DNA from: Charina bottae
Lineage: Eukaryota; Chordata; Lepidosauria; Squamata; Charinaidae
Direction: 5' to 3'
DNA length: 64,000 bases
Assembly: GCA_023362775.1 (NCBI GenBank)
Contig: JALMGJ010000029.1
Location: 2,880,001 to 2,944,000, forward strand
The position numbers were made by a program, and so were the translations under genes. The notes beneath the pieces were generated by a model. That model made no database searches. It worked only from the letters and a program-made list of their open reading frames with translations, and was not told where the DNA came from. Positions 47,254-57,779 of this stretch are shown here, one piece after another (the first letter of the stretch is position 1; the number at the start of each line of letters is the position of its first letter).

Positions 47254-47888
47254 TAGGTGGATGCTAGAGCACCATTTATCAGGGGTGCTCTAATTTGGCT
47301 TCCTGCAACAGAACAGGGGAGTGGATTTGATGGCCTTAAAGACCCCTTCCAACTCTAGGATTCCAGAGCCTTGCTTTGCAAATAAACCTAATTAGTCACA
47401 GCCAGAACCTACTCCATCTATGCCCAGGCCAAATCTTTATTTTTTTTAATCATAATTTGCAATCATGAATTCCATAAAGAAGGAAAACAACGGTAAAAAT
47501 GTGACCACCAGCAATATAATTCTGATTAACATGCTACATTTTGCTTCTCCAAAAGCTTTAACAAAATGGGGAATCAAAACTTTCTTGAATTTAGCTGTCT
47601 TTTCTATTTTGTCTCATTAAGCAATTACATACTCTTCTTCATCTAAGGCAGGGGTGTCCAACCTGCGGCCCACGGGCCGTATACGACCCTGAACAGCTAG
47701 CAATGCGGCCCAGCCCGGTCCGGAATGAGCCTCCTGTCCCCACCGCCATGCCAGACTACGGAAGAGGCTGGCAGGGCACGAAAGGGGAATCCAAGCCGGA
47801 GCTGCCGATTGGAGGCAGCCCGGAAAAAGAAGCCCCTCCACCAATTAGCGCACGACAAAGTAGGGCGGAGAGGCGCGAAATTCAAAGT

Positions 47889-47896
47889 TATAAAAG
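47889..47896 (+). promoter_or_regulatory. TATA box-like element in the hAT left end
   Basis: TATAAAAG, 240 bp inside the left terminus and 38 bp before an ATG (47,932) that opens only a short frame. It could be the relic of a transposase promoter; this is inference only. Confidence 0.35.
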
Positions 47897-48287
47897 GCCA
47901 GCGCAGCCATTCATTACCTGCTGCCTGTGCATGGCGAAGAGAGCTACCCCCGTGCCATGTGTAGCCTGGACCCGAGCCAAGGGACGCCGATGCTGACTCC
48001 TCCTCCGTGCCAAGCCCTGCTGCCACCGCAGAAACCCTTCCAGGCGCCAGCCCAGCTCTTGCCTTGCCGCCGGTTCCTGCCCCGTGTCCTGCCGCCACCA
48101 CAGAATCTGCTCCGGAAGCCTGTCCAGCCTTTGCCTTGCAGCCGGCTCCTGCCCAGAGCCCTGTCGCTGCCTTCCTGGTCCTTGGAAGCGCCACGTGGGT
48201 AAGCGCCACGGCCTTGCCCCCCTGCCCCGCGATAGAATCAGTGCCCGCATTGATTTTTTTTAAAAATATTCTTAAGAGGGATATTAT

Positions 48288-48388
48288 ATAGTTTATGTTA
48301 TATTATATTATATTATTATATTATATATACATAATATATATATTATATATTTATATAATAAATATATATTTATATTTATAATATATAA
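48288..48388. repeat. AT-rich (TA)n tract
   Basis: Degenerate TATA/ATTATA repeats at the 3' end of the nested LINE. Confidence 0.9.
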
Positions 48389-50755
48389 TCATTGGCGATC
48401 ACTCGTAGCCGAGTAAGATTGTCTTCCAAAGGTAAAATTTTAACGGTGGATCCGTAAGTGGCTGTAAAGGCCAATTCTGGATCCGCACAACCTCCCACAA
48501 TGAGGGCATAGGTTTCCGGGTGGGAGACGGTCATGATGAGGGTTTGCCTGACGTGCCTTCCTTTTAGCTCTTTTCTCCCTTTCGCCCTGTACTCGTGCTT
48601 CTTCAAAGTCCATAGCGCCATTAATAAAGGCTGACCTCCAATTGAAACGCTCATGAGTTAGGGCTTCCCCGTTCTCAATGCTGATATTACATTTTTTTAA
48701 ATTAGCTTTGAGAGTATCTTTGAATCTCTTTTGCTGTCCACCAATATTCCGTTTTCCATTCTTAAGTTGGGAGTAAAGTAGCTGCTTTGGAAGACGATGG
48801 TCAGGCATTCGAACAACATGACCGGTCCAGCGAAGTTGATGTTGGATGATCATTGTTTCAATGCTGGTGGTTTTTGCTTCTTCTAATACGCTAACATTAG
48901 TCTGCCTATCTTCCCAAGTAATTTGCAGAATTTTTCGGAGGCAGCGTTGATGGAATCTTTCAAGAAGTTGGAGGTGGCGTTTGTAGAGGGTCCATGTTTC
49001 ACAGGCGTACAGAAGGGTTGGTAGTACAATGGCTTTGTAAACAAGCATTTTGGTCTCCCTGCGAATGTCCCGATCCTCAAACACTCTACGCTTCATTCGG
49101 GAGAAAGCTACACTCGCAGAGCTCAGGCGATGCTGAATTTCAGCGTCGATGTCGGCTTTTGTAGATAGATGGCTGCCGAGATAAGAAAAGTGATCGACAT
49201 TTTCTAGTGACACACCTTTAAGCTGGATTGATGGCGCTGCGGAGGGATTGGTTCGAACTTGCTGGTAAAGCACTTTGGTTTTTTTAATGTTAATCGAGAG
49301 GCCGAGTTTTTCATATGCTTCTGCAAAGATGTTTACGATAGTTTGAAGATCTTCCTCGGAGTGTGCACAGACTACGTTATCATCAGCATATTGAAGTTCT
49401 ATAACAGAAGTTGCAATTACCTTATTTTTTGCTTTCAGCCTACTAAGATTAAAAAGCTTTCCATCTGTTCGATATATAATTTCTACACCAGTAGGAAGTT
49501 TCTCTTCAACAAGGTGCATAATCATAGCGATGAAGATAGCGAATAAGGTTGCAGCAATAACACATCCCTGTTTAACGCCGGATTCCAGTTTAAATGGATC
49601 GCTTTGAGAGCCACTGCTATTCAGGATTGTTGCCATCATGTCGTCATGGAGTAACCGCAAGATGTTCACAAATTTATCAGGGCATCCGATTTTCAGAAGG
49701 ATGGTCCAGAGAGCAGTACGATTTACAGTATCAAAAGCTTTAGTCAGATCAATAAACGCCATGTACAGAGGGCGGTTTTGCTCCTTGCATTTTCTTGAAG
49801 CTGTCGTGCAGTGAAGATCATATCCACTGTTCCCCTGGAAGGGCAGAAGCCATTTTGCGTTTCAGGGAGGATGTCTTCTGATACAGATAGGAGACGGTTT
49901 GCGATGATCTTTGCCAGGATTTTGCCTGCTGTGGCTAGAAGGGAGATGCCTCGATAGTTTCCACAGTCTGTTCTATCACCCTTTTTAAAGAGAGTGATAA
50001 TTATGGCATCCCTCAAGTCTGCTGGAATCTCCTCCCTCATCCAGATTTTTTCGATGAGCTTATGAAGTTGTTGTGTAAGTTCAGGCCCGCCTTCTTTAAA
50101 GACTTAAGCAGGAATCCCATCAGGTCCACTAGCTTTGTTATTTTTCATTTGTTTAGTGGCTTTACTGACTTCCTCCAAACTAGGGGGTACTGCAAGCTCA
50201 TCTCTTATTTGTTTTTGTGGGATTTGCAAGAAGACTTCATCAGCCACAGTAGAGTGACGATTAAGGAGATTGTAGTAATGCTCTTTCCAGCGCAGTGCAA
50301 TAGACTCTTTGTCCTTTAGAAGTTTAGCACCATCTACTGAGCGTAAGGGATTTGTACCATGGTTTGTTGGTCCATAGATGGCCTTTATGGCATTAAAAAA
50401 GCCCCGTGCATCATGAGCATCTGCAAAATGTTGGGTTTCTTGGGCTTTTTTTTTTTTTTATCCACCATATGTTCTTAAGTTCTCTAGTTCTTCTTTGGAC
50501 TTCTGCCTTTGCACTGGCGTAGATTTTTTTTTCTTAACGGCACAGTTAATATCTTTTTGCCATATCTGGAAGGCTTTCCTTTTCTTGTCAATAATATGTT
50601 CAATCTCACTATCGTTCTCATCAAACCAGTCCTGATGTCTCTTAGTCTGGTATCCGATAGTTTGTTCACAGGCTGAAATAATAGAAGTCTTCAATTTAGT
50701 CCAGTGTTCCTCAACATTTTCAGGAAGTTCCATAGGCAGATGTTCCTTATCTGCT
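48389..50755 (-). mobile_element. RTE-like LINE (copy 2), 5' truncated
   Basis: The same family as 20,050-20,560. It inserted in the hAT element. It spans from the pre-RT region to the 3' end 'gagtgatcgccaatga'. TSDs cannot be resolved because both flanks are TA-rich. Confidence 0.88.
48440..50750 (-). pseudogene. RTE-like LINE reverse transcriptase with C-terminal C2H2 finger
   Basis: Frames in order on the minus strand: pre-RT region (50,750-50,458; 'SACEQTIGYQTKRHQDWFDE'), RT fingers ('LFKKGDRTDCGNYRGISLL', 'LPETQNGFCPSRGTVDMIF', 50,040-49,790), then a 440-codon intact frame (49,762-48,440) with 'AFIDLTKAFDTVNRTALW', 'GVKQGCVIAATLF', catalytic 'LQYADDNV', 'LYACETWTLYKRHLQLLERF' and a terminal finger C-x2-C-x12-H-x3-H. 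Breaks: poly-T/A expansion near 50,450, an in-frame stop near 50,105 and a frameshift near 49,785. The endonuclease is missing. Clade beyond RTE-like is not assigned. Confidence 0.88.
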
Positions 50756-50821
50756 ATATATATTATACAGTATATATATAATATATAATAAATATATAAA
50801 ATGTAAAATATTATATATTTT
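50756..50821. repeat. AT-rich (TA)n tract
   Basis: Degenerate TA repeats at the 5' side of the nested LINE. Confidence 0.85.
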
Positions 50822-50899
50822 ATGTGCAGCCCAAGACAATTCCTCTTCACTCAATGTGGCCCAGGGAAGCCAAAAGCTTGGACACCCCTGATCTAAGGC

Positions 50900-52020
50900 A
50901 TGGAAGAAACCAGTCAAATAGATCTACAGCTGCCTCCCTCTATTTTAGCACACCAGCTAAAGAAGACTATGGCTCCTTAGGAGGAACAATTCCTATTTGC
51001 ATCCCTATAAAACCAATTTAAAACCATTATGAACCCTGTTGTTTGACTTCCAATTGATGTTTAATTGCATCACAGTTTGAAGCCAATAGGACTTGAGATA
51101 AAAAATAAACAGAAGAGGGGATGTTTAGAGCAGCTGACCATTTAGAAAGATTTGGGATTTTTAAAGCTTTCCTTCCAAATATTAGTTCATTGGCTTGCAG
51201 GCCTGCAACATTTAACTGCTTGCCAAGCCTAACCTGTACCATACAAAAAAGTTTCTTTAAGTCCTGATAACTCAATTAGTAAATATATTCATTCTCTAAG
51301 AAATTTGGAAAAGGGGCAAAAAATAAAAACAATAAAGATCAAATGCTGTACTTTCAGGATGCTTGAAATGCCTGTGCGTTTTGCTGTTCCTGTGTTAATC
51401 GTTCCCTTTTATTTAAAAAAAAAGAGCAACACAATTTTAAGTATTACATATTCACTGTGAAATTTCGTTTCCTCAACAGCTGCCCATTTGCTGGAGCCCA
51501 AGAATTCAAGCAGGGTTGTACAGCCTCCTCCTTCTCAAATATCAGCCAGAACCCAGCATCACGTACTCTGACCAACAGGACGGGGGGGCTCTTCAAAATT
51601 ATTTGCTAAGCATATAATACATTATGTAGTGAATTATCCTTATTTCCTGCTACAAACTGCAATTTCTACCTATCTTACATTTCAGTGTGCTCGTGGATTT
51701 TAGGGTGAATAATTCACACTGTGTTCCGTTTGGAAAGCTACAGGCATCAGCAGGCATCTCTGTCGGAAATGAGTGAGAACTACAATATGGACTTAACTGA
51801 GAAAGACTCACAAGAAGAATAAATTAGGGAACAAGCATAGACTAGGTAGAAAACATCTGAGCCATCAGAGGCATACAATCCTCTCTCCCTGCAATGGAAA
51901 CTGATCAGAGGAAAGCAAAAGTCTCTGATACAATACATGGTTGCTCATTCTAGATAGTAATAGTCTTTGTCACAGATACTATCCTGATACAGTGATTTCA
52001 GAAGTCAATAATAGACCCAC
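50900..52020. other. unassigned sequence
   Basis: Nothing recognised. Confidence 0.4.
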
Positions 52021-52021
52021 A

Positions 52022-52022
<1 letters not shown>

Positions 52023-52056
<34 letters not shown>

Positions 52057-52078
52057 TGTGTGTGTGTGTGTGTGTGTA
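52023..52078. repeat. (TG)n microsatellite
   Basis: Two TG runs separated by 'taat'. Confidence 0.95.
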
Positions 52079-52082
52079 TCTA

Positions 52083-52260
52083 ATTAATAATTTATTAAAT
52101 TGATATGCCGCCTGACTCCCAGCGATTACACTTGTTAAAAACATTTAACAAAGAACAATTAAAAAACACAAAAACAACCAAGACAAAAGAACAACGAAGG
52201 CAAAGAAAACAAACCTAGAGGGGGACAAAAAGGAAGAAGGAGCATCAATCGTCCTCACCA
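52083..52260 (-). mobile_element. CR1/L2-type 3' tail
   Basis: 'atatgccgcctgactcccag' and an A/C-rich stretch resemble the antisense CR1/L2 end. Short and diverged. Confidence 0.5.
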
Positions 52261-52308
52261 AATATATATATAAAATTTATATCATGTTATATATTATAAT
52301 ACTAATAT

Positions 52309-52361
52309 TATGTATGTATGTATGTATGTATGTATGTATGTATGTATGTATGTATGTATGT
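52309..52361. repeat. (TATG)n microsatellite
   Basis: About thirteen perfect units. Confidence 0.95.
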
Positions 52362-52364
52362 TGT

Positions 52365-53400
52365 AAGCTCCTTCCTTTGTAACACGGAGCATAATGAATG
52401 TAAAGTTTTATTTTTCTCTGGTGCTATGATTTGAATTATATAGTTATCTGTGTTTGTACCTTGTACTTTTTAACCTTAATTATGTAAAATAGGGTATGTA
52501 GATTGCTCAGAGTCAGTTTCAATTGAAGTGGCATATAAATCTTTACTTTAAATCTACTGACATCTGCAGAAAGCATCCAGAATTTTTTAGCCACAGTTCT
52601 TCTAGGGGCTGGATTTTCTGTCTTCTAGAGCAATATTGGATAACTCTCTGAATGTATTGATCTGCATTTCACGTATATCTAAACGTATCATTATTGACAA
52701 ACATCTGACTTACGGAAGCTTCATCATATTAGCAACTCTGTGTAAATAGCCTACAGATACAGAAGTTGCTTCAGAGATTTCCAAGCAGTGAAGTTGCTTT
52801 CTCAAGTGAAACTATGCAGATGCCTGTTGTTGGCTGCAATCTGGGTGACTTCAGAAATTATCTGCAGGCAAGAAACCCATCAGCAAAAGGAATGCCTCAG
52901 GTACACAGGGGAGTATTTAAGCATTCTTTACAGGGGTTCTTAGCAAATGCTGCTTACACTGCACAAATTACTAAAGAAGAGTAAGTATATTTCTTCCAGT
53001 TCTACTACATGACCATGACGATCTGGAAGATTACGTAAGAGTTTGCTAAAAAGAAGACATTTGAATTTCTGCAAAAGAGGAATAAAATATATTATATAAC
53101 TGTGATCCTAGAGTCTTGTTTAACTGCTCTCAGGGCAGATTGAACAGCCTCGTAAGTCATATTAGACCTGAAGGCCATCCATGTTCAGTTTTCAAACTAC
53201 TGTCAATGATGTATAAAACCTGTCAAGTGTATATGGGCATGACCATGTAAAGAAACAAGCATTCAGTAAAGTATAACTACGTATCTCCACATCACTTTAC
53301 ACGTATATGTGCAAATCACTCAAGAGGCAGTTTGAAGTTGTGATTTAATGAGTTTCATCAGTCCAAGCTTTGCATTGTACTATGTGTGTGAGGTGATATA
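52365..53400. other. unassigned sequence
   Basis: No coding domain or repeat family recognised. Confidence 0.4.
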
Positions 53401-53414
53401 TTCTTGTCTTGTGA

Positions 53415-53775
53415 AGGAGAGAAAAGAATAGACAAGGACCAGAAGACAGCGGTGGTGATAGATGTAGTGGTGCCAAGTGACAGCAATATCAGGAAGAAGG
53501 AGTATGAGAAGCTGGAGAAGTACCAGGGCCTGAAGGAACTAGAGAGGATGTGAAAAGTGAAGGCCAAAGTGGTCCCAGTGGTGGTAGGGGCACTCGGGGC
53601 TGTGACTCCTCAGCTGGGAGAGTGGCTCCAACAGATCCCAGGAACAACCTCAGAGCTCTCTGTCCAGAAGAGTGCAGTGCTAGGAACAGCTAAGATCCTG
53701 AGCAGAACCCTCAGACTCCCAGGCCTCTGGTAGAGGACCCGAAGTTGAGGAAGACACATACCACCCATAGGGGTG
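53415..53775 (+). pseudogene. C-terminal fragment of an endonuclease-bearing LINE (R4/Dong-type suspected)
   Basis: Reading 'TAVVIDVVVPSDSNIRKKEY' and 'EKYQGLKE' then 'VPVVVGALGAVTPQLGEWLQ'. The pattern ID-x-V-x-P-x-D-x-N with a downstream K-E-x-E-K-x-x-K-Y resembles the PD-(D/E)xK restriction-like endonuclease of R2/R4-type non-LTR elements. A stop replaces an expected Trp near 53,552, and another stop follows near 53,730. It is 5' truncated and has no RT. It ends where the GGAT microsatellite begins. Confidence 0.6.
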
Positions 53776-53780
53776 AGAAG

Positions 53781-53868
53781 GGATGGATGGATGGATGGAT
53801 GGATGGATGGATGGATGGAGATATATATCCATCCATCCATCCATCCATCCATCCATCCATCCATCCAC
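53781..53868. repeat. (GGAT)n-(ATCC)n inverted microsatellite
   Basis: GGAT units (53,781-53,819), an 'atatatat' centre, then ATCC units (53,829-53,868). The two halves are complementary, giving a stem of roughly 38 bp with a 2-base bulge. Confidence 0.95.
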
Positions 53869-53874
53869 ATCCAT

Positions 53875-53907
53875 ACACACACACACACACACGCACACAC
53901 ACACACG
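53875..53907. repeat. (AC)n microsatellite
   Basis: AC run interrupted by one G. Confidence 0.93.
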
Positions 53908-53951
53908 AATGAGAGCCAGTGTAGTGTTGCAGTTGAGATGAGGGACTAGAA

Positions 53952-54185
53952 CAGAGCTTTCCAAACTGTGTGTCGGGACACGTTAGTGTGTCAGCTGCAG
54001 TCTCTGGGTGTGTCTTGGCTGCTGCTGCCTCCAAGCCCTGCCAGGATTCCGCGCAGGTCCTAGTGCCTGCCTTGTGCCCTGCTGTAAGAGTGTGTCGCGA
54101 AATGATGCCCTGCTGTAAGAGTGTGTCGCGAAATGATGCATGTCTAAAAAGTGTGTCACCAACATGAAAAGTTTGGAAAGCTCTG
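53952..54185. mobile_element. hAT MITE, family A (copy 3)
   Basis: TIR cagagctttccaaact at the left and its exact complement agtttggaaagctctg at the right, with perfect 8-bp TSD gactagaa (53,944-53,951 and 54,186-54,193). The interior lacks the long GGC-rich part of copies 1 and 2 and has a 34-bp tandem duplication ('gccctgctgtaagagtgtgt', 54,076 and 54,110). Confidence 0.92.
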
Positions 54186-54249
54186 GACTAGAAACAGCTA
54201 TAGTCCTTTCTTAGGCATTGATGCCAGTTGTGAGGTGACTTTAGAGCCA

Positions 54250-54294
54250 TCTCTCTCTCTTTCTCTCTCTCTCTCCCCCTCCCCCTCTCTCTCT
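54250..54294. repeat. (CT)n tract
   Basis: Polypyrimidine CT/CCCCCT run. Confidence 0.9.
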
Positions 54295-54299
54295 GTTCA

Positions 54300-55660
54300 A
54301 AGTACCTATTTCAAGTTGAATCTGAAGTGATCTTCCACTCTATTTTTAATTACCACAGATGCCTTGGATTGGCATCGGTGCAAAGCTTCAACATTTCATC
54401 TGGATATTCACAAATAATATTTAAAAGATTTAATTAGATAGTAGTTGCAAGGAATGTCCAACACAACAACTTCTCAATAGCTGACCAAGGGTCTAGGTCA
54501 GATACACCAGATCTCCCCATTGCACTTGTACAAACAGAGCAGATATACAAGCAGACAAGCTGCACAGCAGCTGCACAATAAGTCACTACTGTCATCCACG
54601 GAGCTGCTCCATGGCCTATTTGCCTTCTGTGTTATTTCTGCAGCACAAAACTGTATCTCCTGGGGTTTGCAGCAAACTGGGCACATGGTCAAGGAATATT
54701 CCTCCTCCCATATAAAACTGGAAAGGAGCTTCCATAAGGAGCAAATACTTTAAGTGAGTTGAAGTGGTTTTCCATCCTTTCCCTCCCCTGGGAAAACTTG
54801 TTTCTTAAAAAATGAGGATATCCTAATTAGTGCAAACTGCCCACTGCTGTCTGATCATCCTTGTCTGGAAAAATGAAAAGAACCAGGACACCAGATTTAA
54901 TAATGCTTCGTATTCCCAATTGCAACATTTTACTATGCTTATAGACTAAGGTTCCTTGGAAGGGCTGAAACAGATGGATGCTGATGCAAAGCATATAGTA
55001 AATCAAACTGAGAATACTAATCCTACATTAAGTATAACTTGTTTCCAGTAGAGACCTGAGTTGCCGTATAAGGTTCCAACAGATGGTTTGAAATTAGAGA
55101 AAGAAAGGCACATCCAGTTCATTCAGGTTTTACAATTTCATGCAATACTCACTCCTTCAACATAAAATCATCATCATCACCACCACCACCACCACCACCA
55201 ATAATAACAGGCCAGTATGCTATGTTCCTTATGTCAAACATATTCACCTCATTTCAAGTTCTATTTGTAAAAAGAAAAAAAGAAAAAGAAAGAAAAAGAA
55301 AAAGAAAGGCTTTTGAAGGGATGAACTGAAGAAAGGAGCTAAAAGAAGATTTTTGCCAAAAATGACCACACAGTCCTAATGCCACTCATATCTGGGAAAT
55401 ATAACACTCTCGAACTCAGAACCATCAGTTTGAAGTCCATTTCACAAATAACCAAACCAGTGGCTGTTTGAATTATTTGTGTCTGCAAGTCTGAAGATAA
55501 AGTATTTGTTTCTCTTTCAGTCTTGATGTTACATCACGTCCTGATCAGTGACATGTCCTGGCTCCTTTTCCAATTGTGTAGTTTAAAGATGTGGGCAGGC
55601 CACCTTTATGCTCAGCCCTTCTTCCTCTTAACCACCAGGGAAAATTGGGCTAAGTACATA
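54300..55660. other. unassigned sequence with short tandem repeats
   Basis: Holds an ATC/ACC trinucleotide run (55,167-55,200) and an AAAG/AAAAG run (55,270-55,308). No coding domain or repeat family recognised. Confidence 0.5.
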
Positions 55661-55704
55661 GTTATATATATATACATATACTATATATATATAGTATAAG
55701 TACA

Positions 55705-56025
55705 ACGGGTAAGACGCCAGGCTTGTCGATCGGAAGATCGCAAGTTCGGAGGTTCGAATCCCTGGCCCCGCGTGACGGAGTGAGCTCCCGCACTCGCCCC
55801 AGCTCTTGCCAACCTAGCAATTCGAAAGCATGCAAATGCAAGGAGATGAATAGGTACCACTTTGGTGGGATGGTAACAGCGTTCCGCGCCCGTCATGCCA
55901 GCCACATGACCGCGGAAGCGTCTTTGGGCAACGCTGGCTCTTCGGCTAAGAAACGGAGATGAGCACCGGCCCCTAGAGTCGGACACGACTGCACAAATGT
56001 GCGGGGGGATCCTTTACCTTTACCT
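55705..56025 (+). mobile_element. Sauria-type tRNA SINE
   Basis: Head starts at 'cgggtaagacgcc', so the A box is cut; the B box 'ggttcgaatccc' is present; tail 'cctttacctttacctt'. TSD tacatagttata (55,655-55,666 and 56,026-56,037) encloses also a TA-repeat (55,667-55,703) upstream of the SINE. Confidence 0.92.
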
Positions 56026-56039
56026 TACATAGTTATAAA

Positions 56040-57535
56040 CAAGGATTGGATGGAGGTGTAATATTCTCTATTCAAGCCTTCTCCCAAAAGATAATAGCTG
56101 AAACGTATTAGTTCTGAAAATCCAATGAAAACAAAGCTATCAAAGATCATACTAATCCCAGTATCCGAAGCTGTCTGATTTGAGTGGGGATGCAAAACTC
56201 CAGTATGTTTCATCAGCTTGGATTAAAATGCGAACCAGAGAAGAATTCTGGATCTCAATAATTTCCCAAACAGCTTCCCTCTTTAAAATGAGCAGATGAT
56301 ACTGGGTTCAGGAAAAGCACATGGGGAAATGGAGACCAGGCCCCGCTTTAGGGGAGGTGCCTGCTGCACAGTCCTCTAGGACAAAGGGACAGATGGCCTG
56401 CAGGAAGAATGTGGGTGGATGTTTTAGCAGTTGGAAAGAACTGGCAAAGAACTTCGGAGAGGTTGGGTGCACTTATGACTATCACATTGGCTTATCACTA
56501 AAGTCAACTTATTTCCACTGGGGAGGAGAAATCATCTGATTGTTTCAAGCTGATGGGAATATCTTTACTTCACCCATCTCTAGTTCTAATTCATCTTCCC
56601 TATTGATTTATACTCTGAAAATGGGGACTTTCAATATTTGTATGAGTTGAGCTGGTTTCCAGCTCCACAAAACAATGAGAAGCATTTTAATGGTATCATT
56701 GTCATTAGAACAATACATATGGTAAACAAAATAAGATAACAACATATTAACGCTGTTATAACCGAATTCTAAATGCAGAATTTCTTCTGGAATTCACAGG
56801 ATAAAAGCTCCTATATATTTTCCTAAATATTCAAAGGAATAGATTATAACCAAGAAATCATAGAACATTTTGTAAATTGAATTAACCTTGGCAAACATTT
56901 CCCGCAACTTTTGAGAAGCCATTGTAAGCCTGGACATGGGGGGAAAAGGGCTTCCACAATAGTTTTGGTTTGATCATAAGCATATATATCACAAATATAG
57001 AAAAGAGGCGCTAATATATTCTTAGCTGATTTTTAAAAATGACAAAGACAGAAATTCCTCAACAGGCTAGATTTCTGGTTATCATTCTTGTTTGCATGCA
57101 GATTCCTCTCTGCCCATAAGACAGCCTGCACACCCCCAAACACCAGAGTAAGGCAAAGCCAGGGCCTGTCTGTGCGCATGTGTGTGTGTACGCAGTCCAA
57201 GTCTACATCTGCAGGCAAAGAAAAAACATGTGAACCACCAACTCAGTGCAAATTAATATAAATAAATGTGCAATTGTCTGCATAAGCCATGTGAATAATT
57301 ATAATGTGTAGAAGCGATCAGTAATTGACTAAACTGCCAAAGTAGAATTAGAATTTGTCACAGCAGGGTACCTAGAAGACAATACTGAGCATTTGTGCCC
57401 CTTCCACGCTCTTATAAAAGCCTGAGAATTCCAGCCTTTTCTTTCTCAGGAAATCAGGAAATTGTATCTAGACTATAAAGAACTAGGCTAGAAGGTGCCT
57501 ACAACGTGCCTTCCATCACAGAGCTGGTCAACGCC
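56040..57535. other. unassigned sequence
   Basis: Nothing recognised. Confidence 0.4.
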
Positions 57536-57539
57536 CCGC

Positions 57540-57776
57540 AACATAAAAGTGAAAGATGCCCTCCAGTCAAGCTTACTTCCTGTGCCTGCATCCATGCATT
57601 TTTTTCTGAGCAGTGTTACTGACATAGTTTATCACTGCTCTCTTCCATGGTATTTTTTCAACTTCTCCATCTAGCCAACAGCCTAATTCCCAGGTAATCC
57701 CCATTCAAGGTTTAATCGGGGCCAACCCTGCTCAGTTTCTGAGATTAGACAATTTCAGGTGGGTACTGCCACTTTC
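57540..57776 (-). mobile_element. 5S rRNA-like SINE or 5S pseudogene
   Basis: 57,672-57,776 on the complement follows 5S rRNA over most of its length: plus-strand blocks 'gcctaattcccaggtaatcc', 'ccattcaaggtttaatcggg', 'gccaaccctgctcagtttct' and 'gagattagacaatttcaggt' parallel antisense 5S. The sequence 3' of the head (57,600-57,660) resembles that at 2,985 and 3,220, supporting a SINE rather than a lone pseudogene. It is diverged, so not a functional 5S gene. Confidence 0.65.
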
Positions 57777-57779
57777 ACC

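Larger units (their letters stand above)
46230..47370 (+). mobile_element. CR1/L3 LINE remnant (sense), interrupted by SINE
   Basis: Collinear CR1/L3 phrases: 'gtaattgatcacaagctgaa', 'ccaattttggtaccacattt', 'gagaaaggcaatgaggatta', 'ttcactgaaagtgtttaggt' and, after the SINE, 'gatttgatggccttaaagac' and 'cccttccaactctaggattc', the well-known CR1/L3 3' end. Strongly diverged; coding frames are lost. Confidence 0.72.
47649..50890. mobile_element. hAT DNA transposon remnant carrying an RTE-like LINE
   Basis: Terminal inverted repeat caggggtgtccaa (47,649-47,661) with its complement at 50,878-50,890, and perfect 8-bp TSD atctaagg (47,641-47,648 and 50,891-50,898). The hAT's own sequence is 47,649-48,287 plus about 50,822-50,890. 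No transposase frame was recognised. The left part is GC/CpG-rich. Confidence 0.88.

Noticed and set aside
47697..48291. Pro/Ala-rich frames on both strands as a GC-rich gene or CpG-island promoter of a host gene
   Set aside because: They lie inside the hAT left arm bounded by TIR and 8-bp TSD; no domain is recognisable.
53610..54034. overlapping minus-strand frames with GWMD and HPSI repeats
   Set aside because: They are translations of the GGAT/ATCC and AC microsatellites.
57672..57776. functional 5S rRNA gene
   Set aside because: Many substitutions relative to 5S, and sequence typical of a 5S-headed SINE follows.
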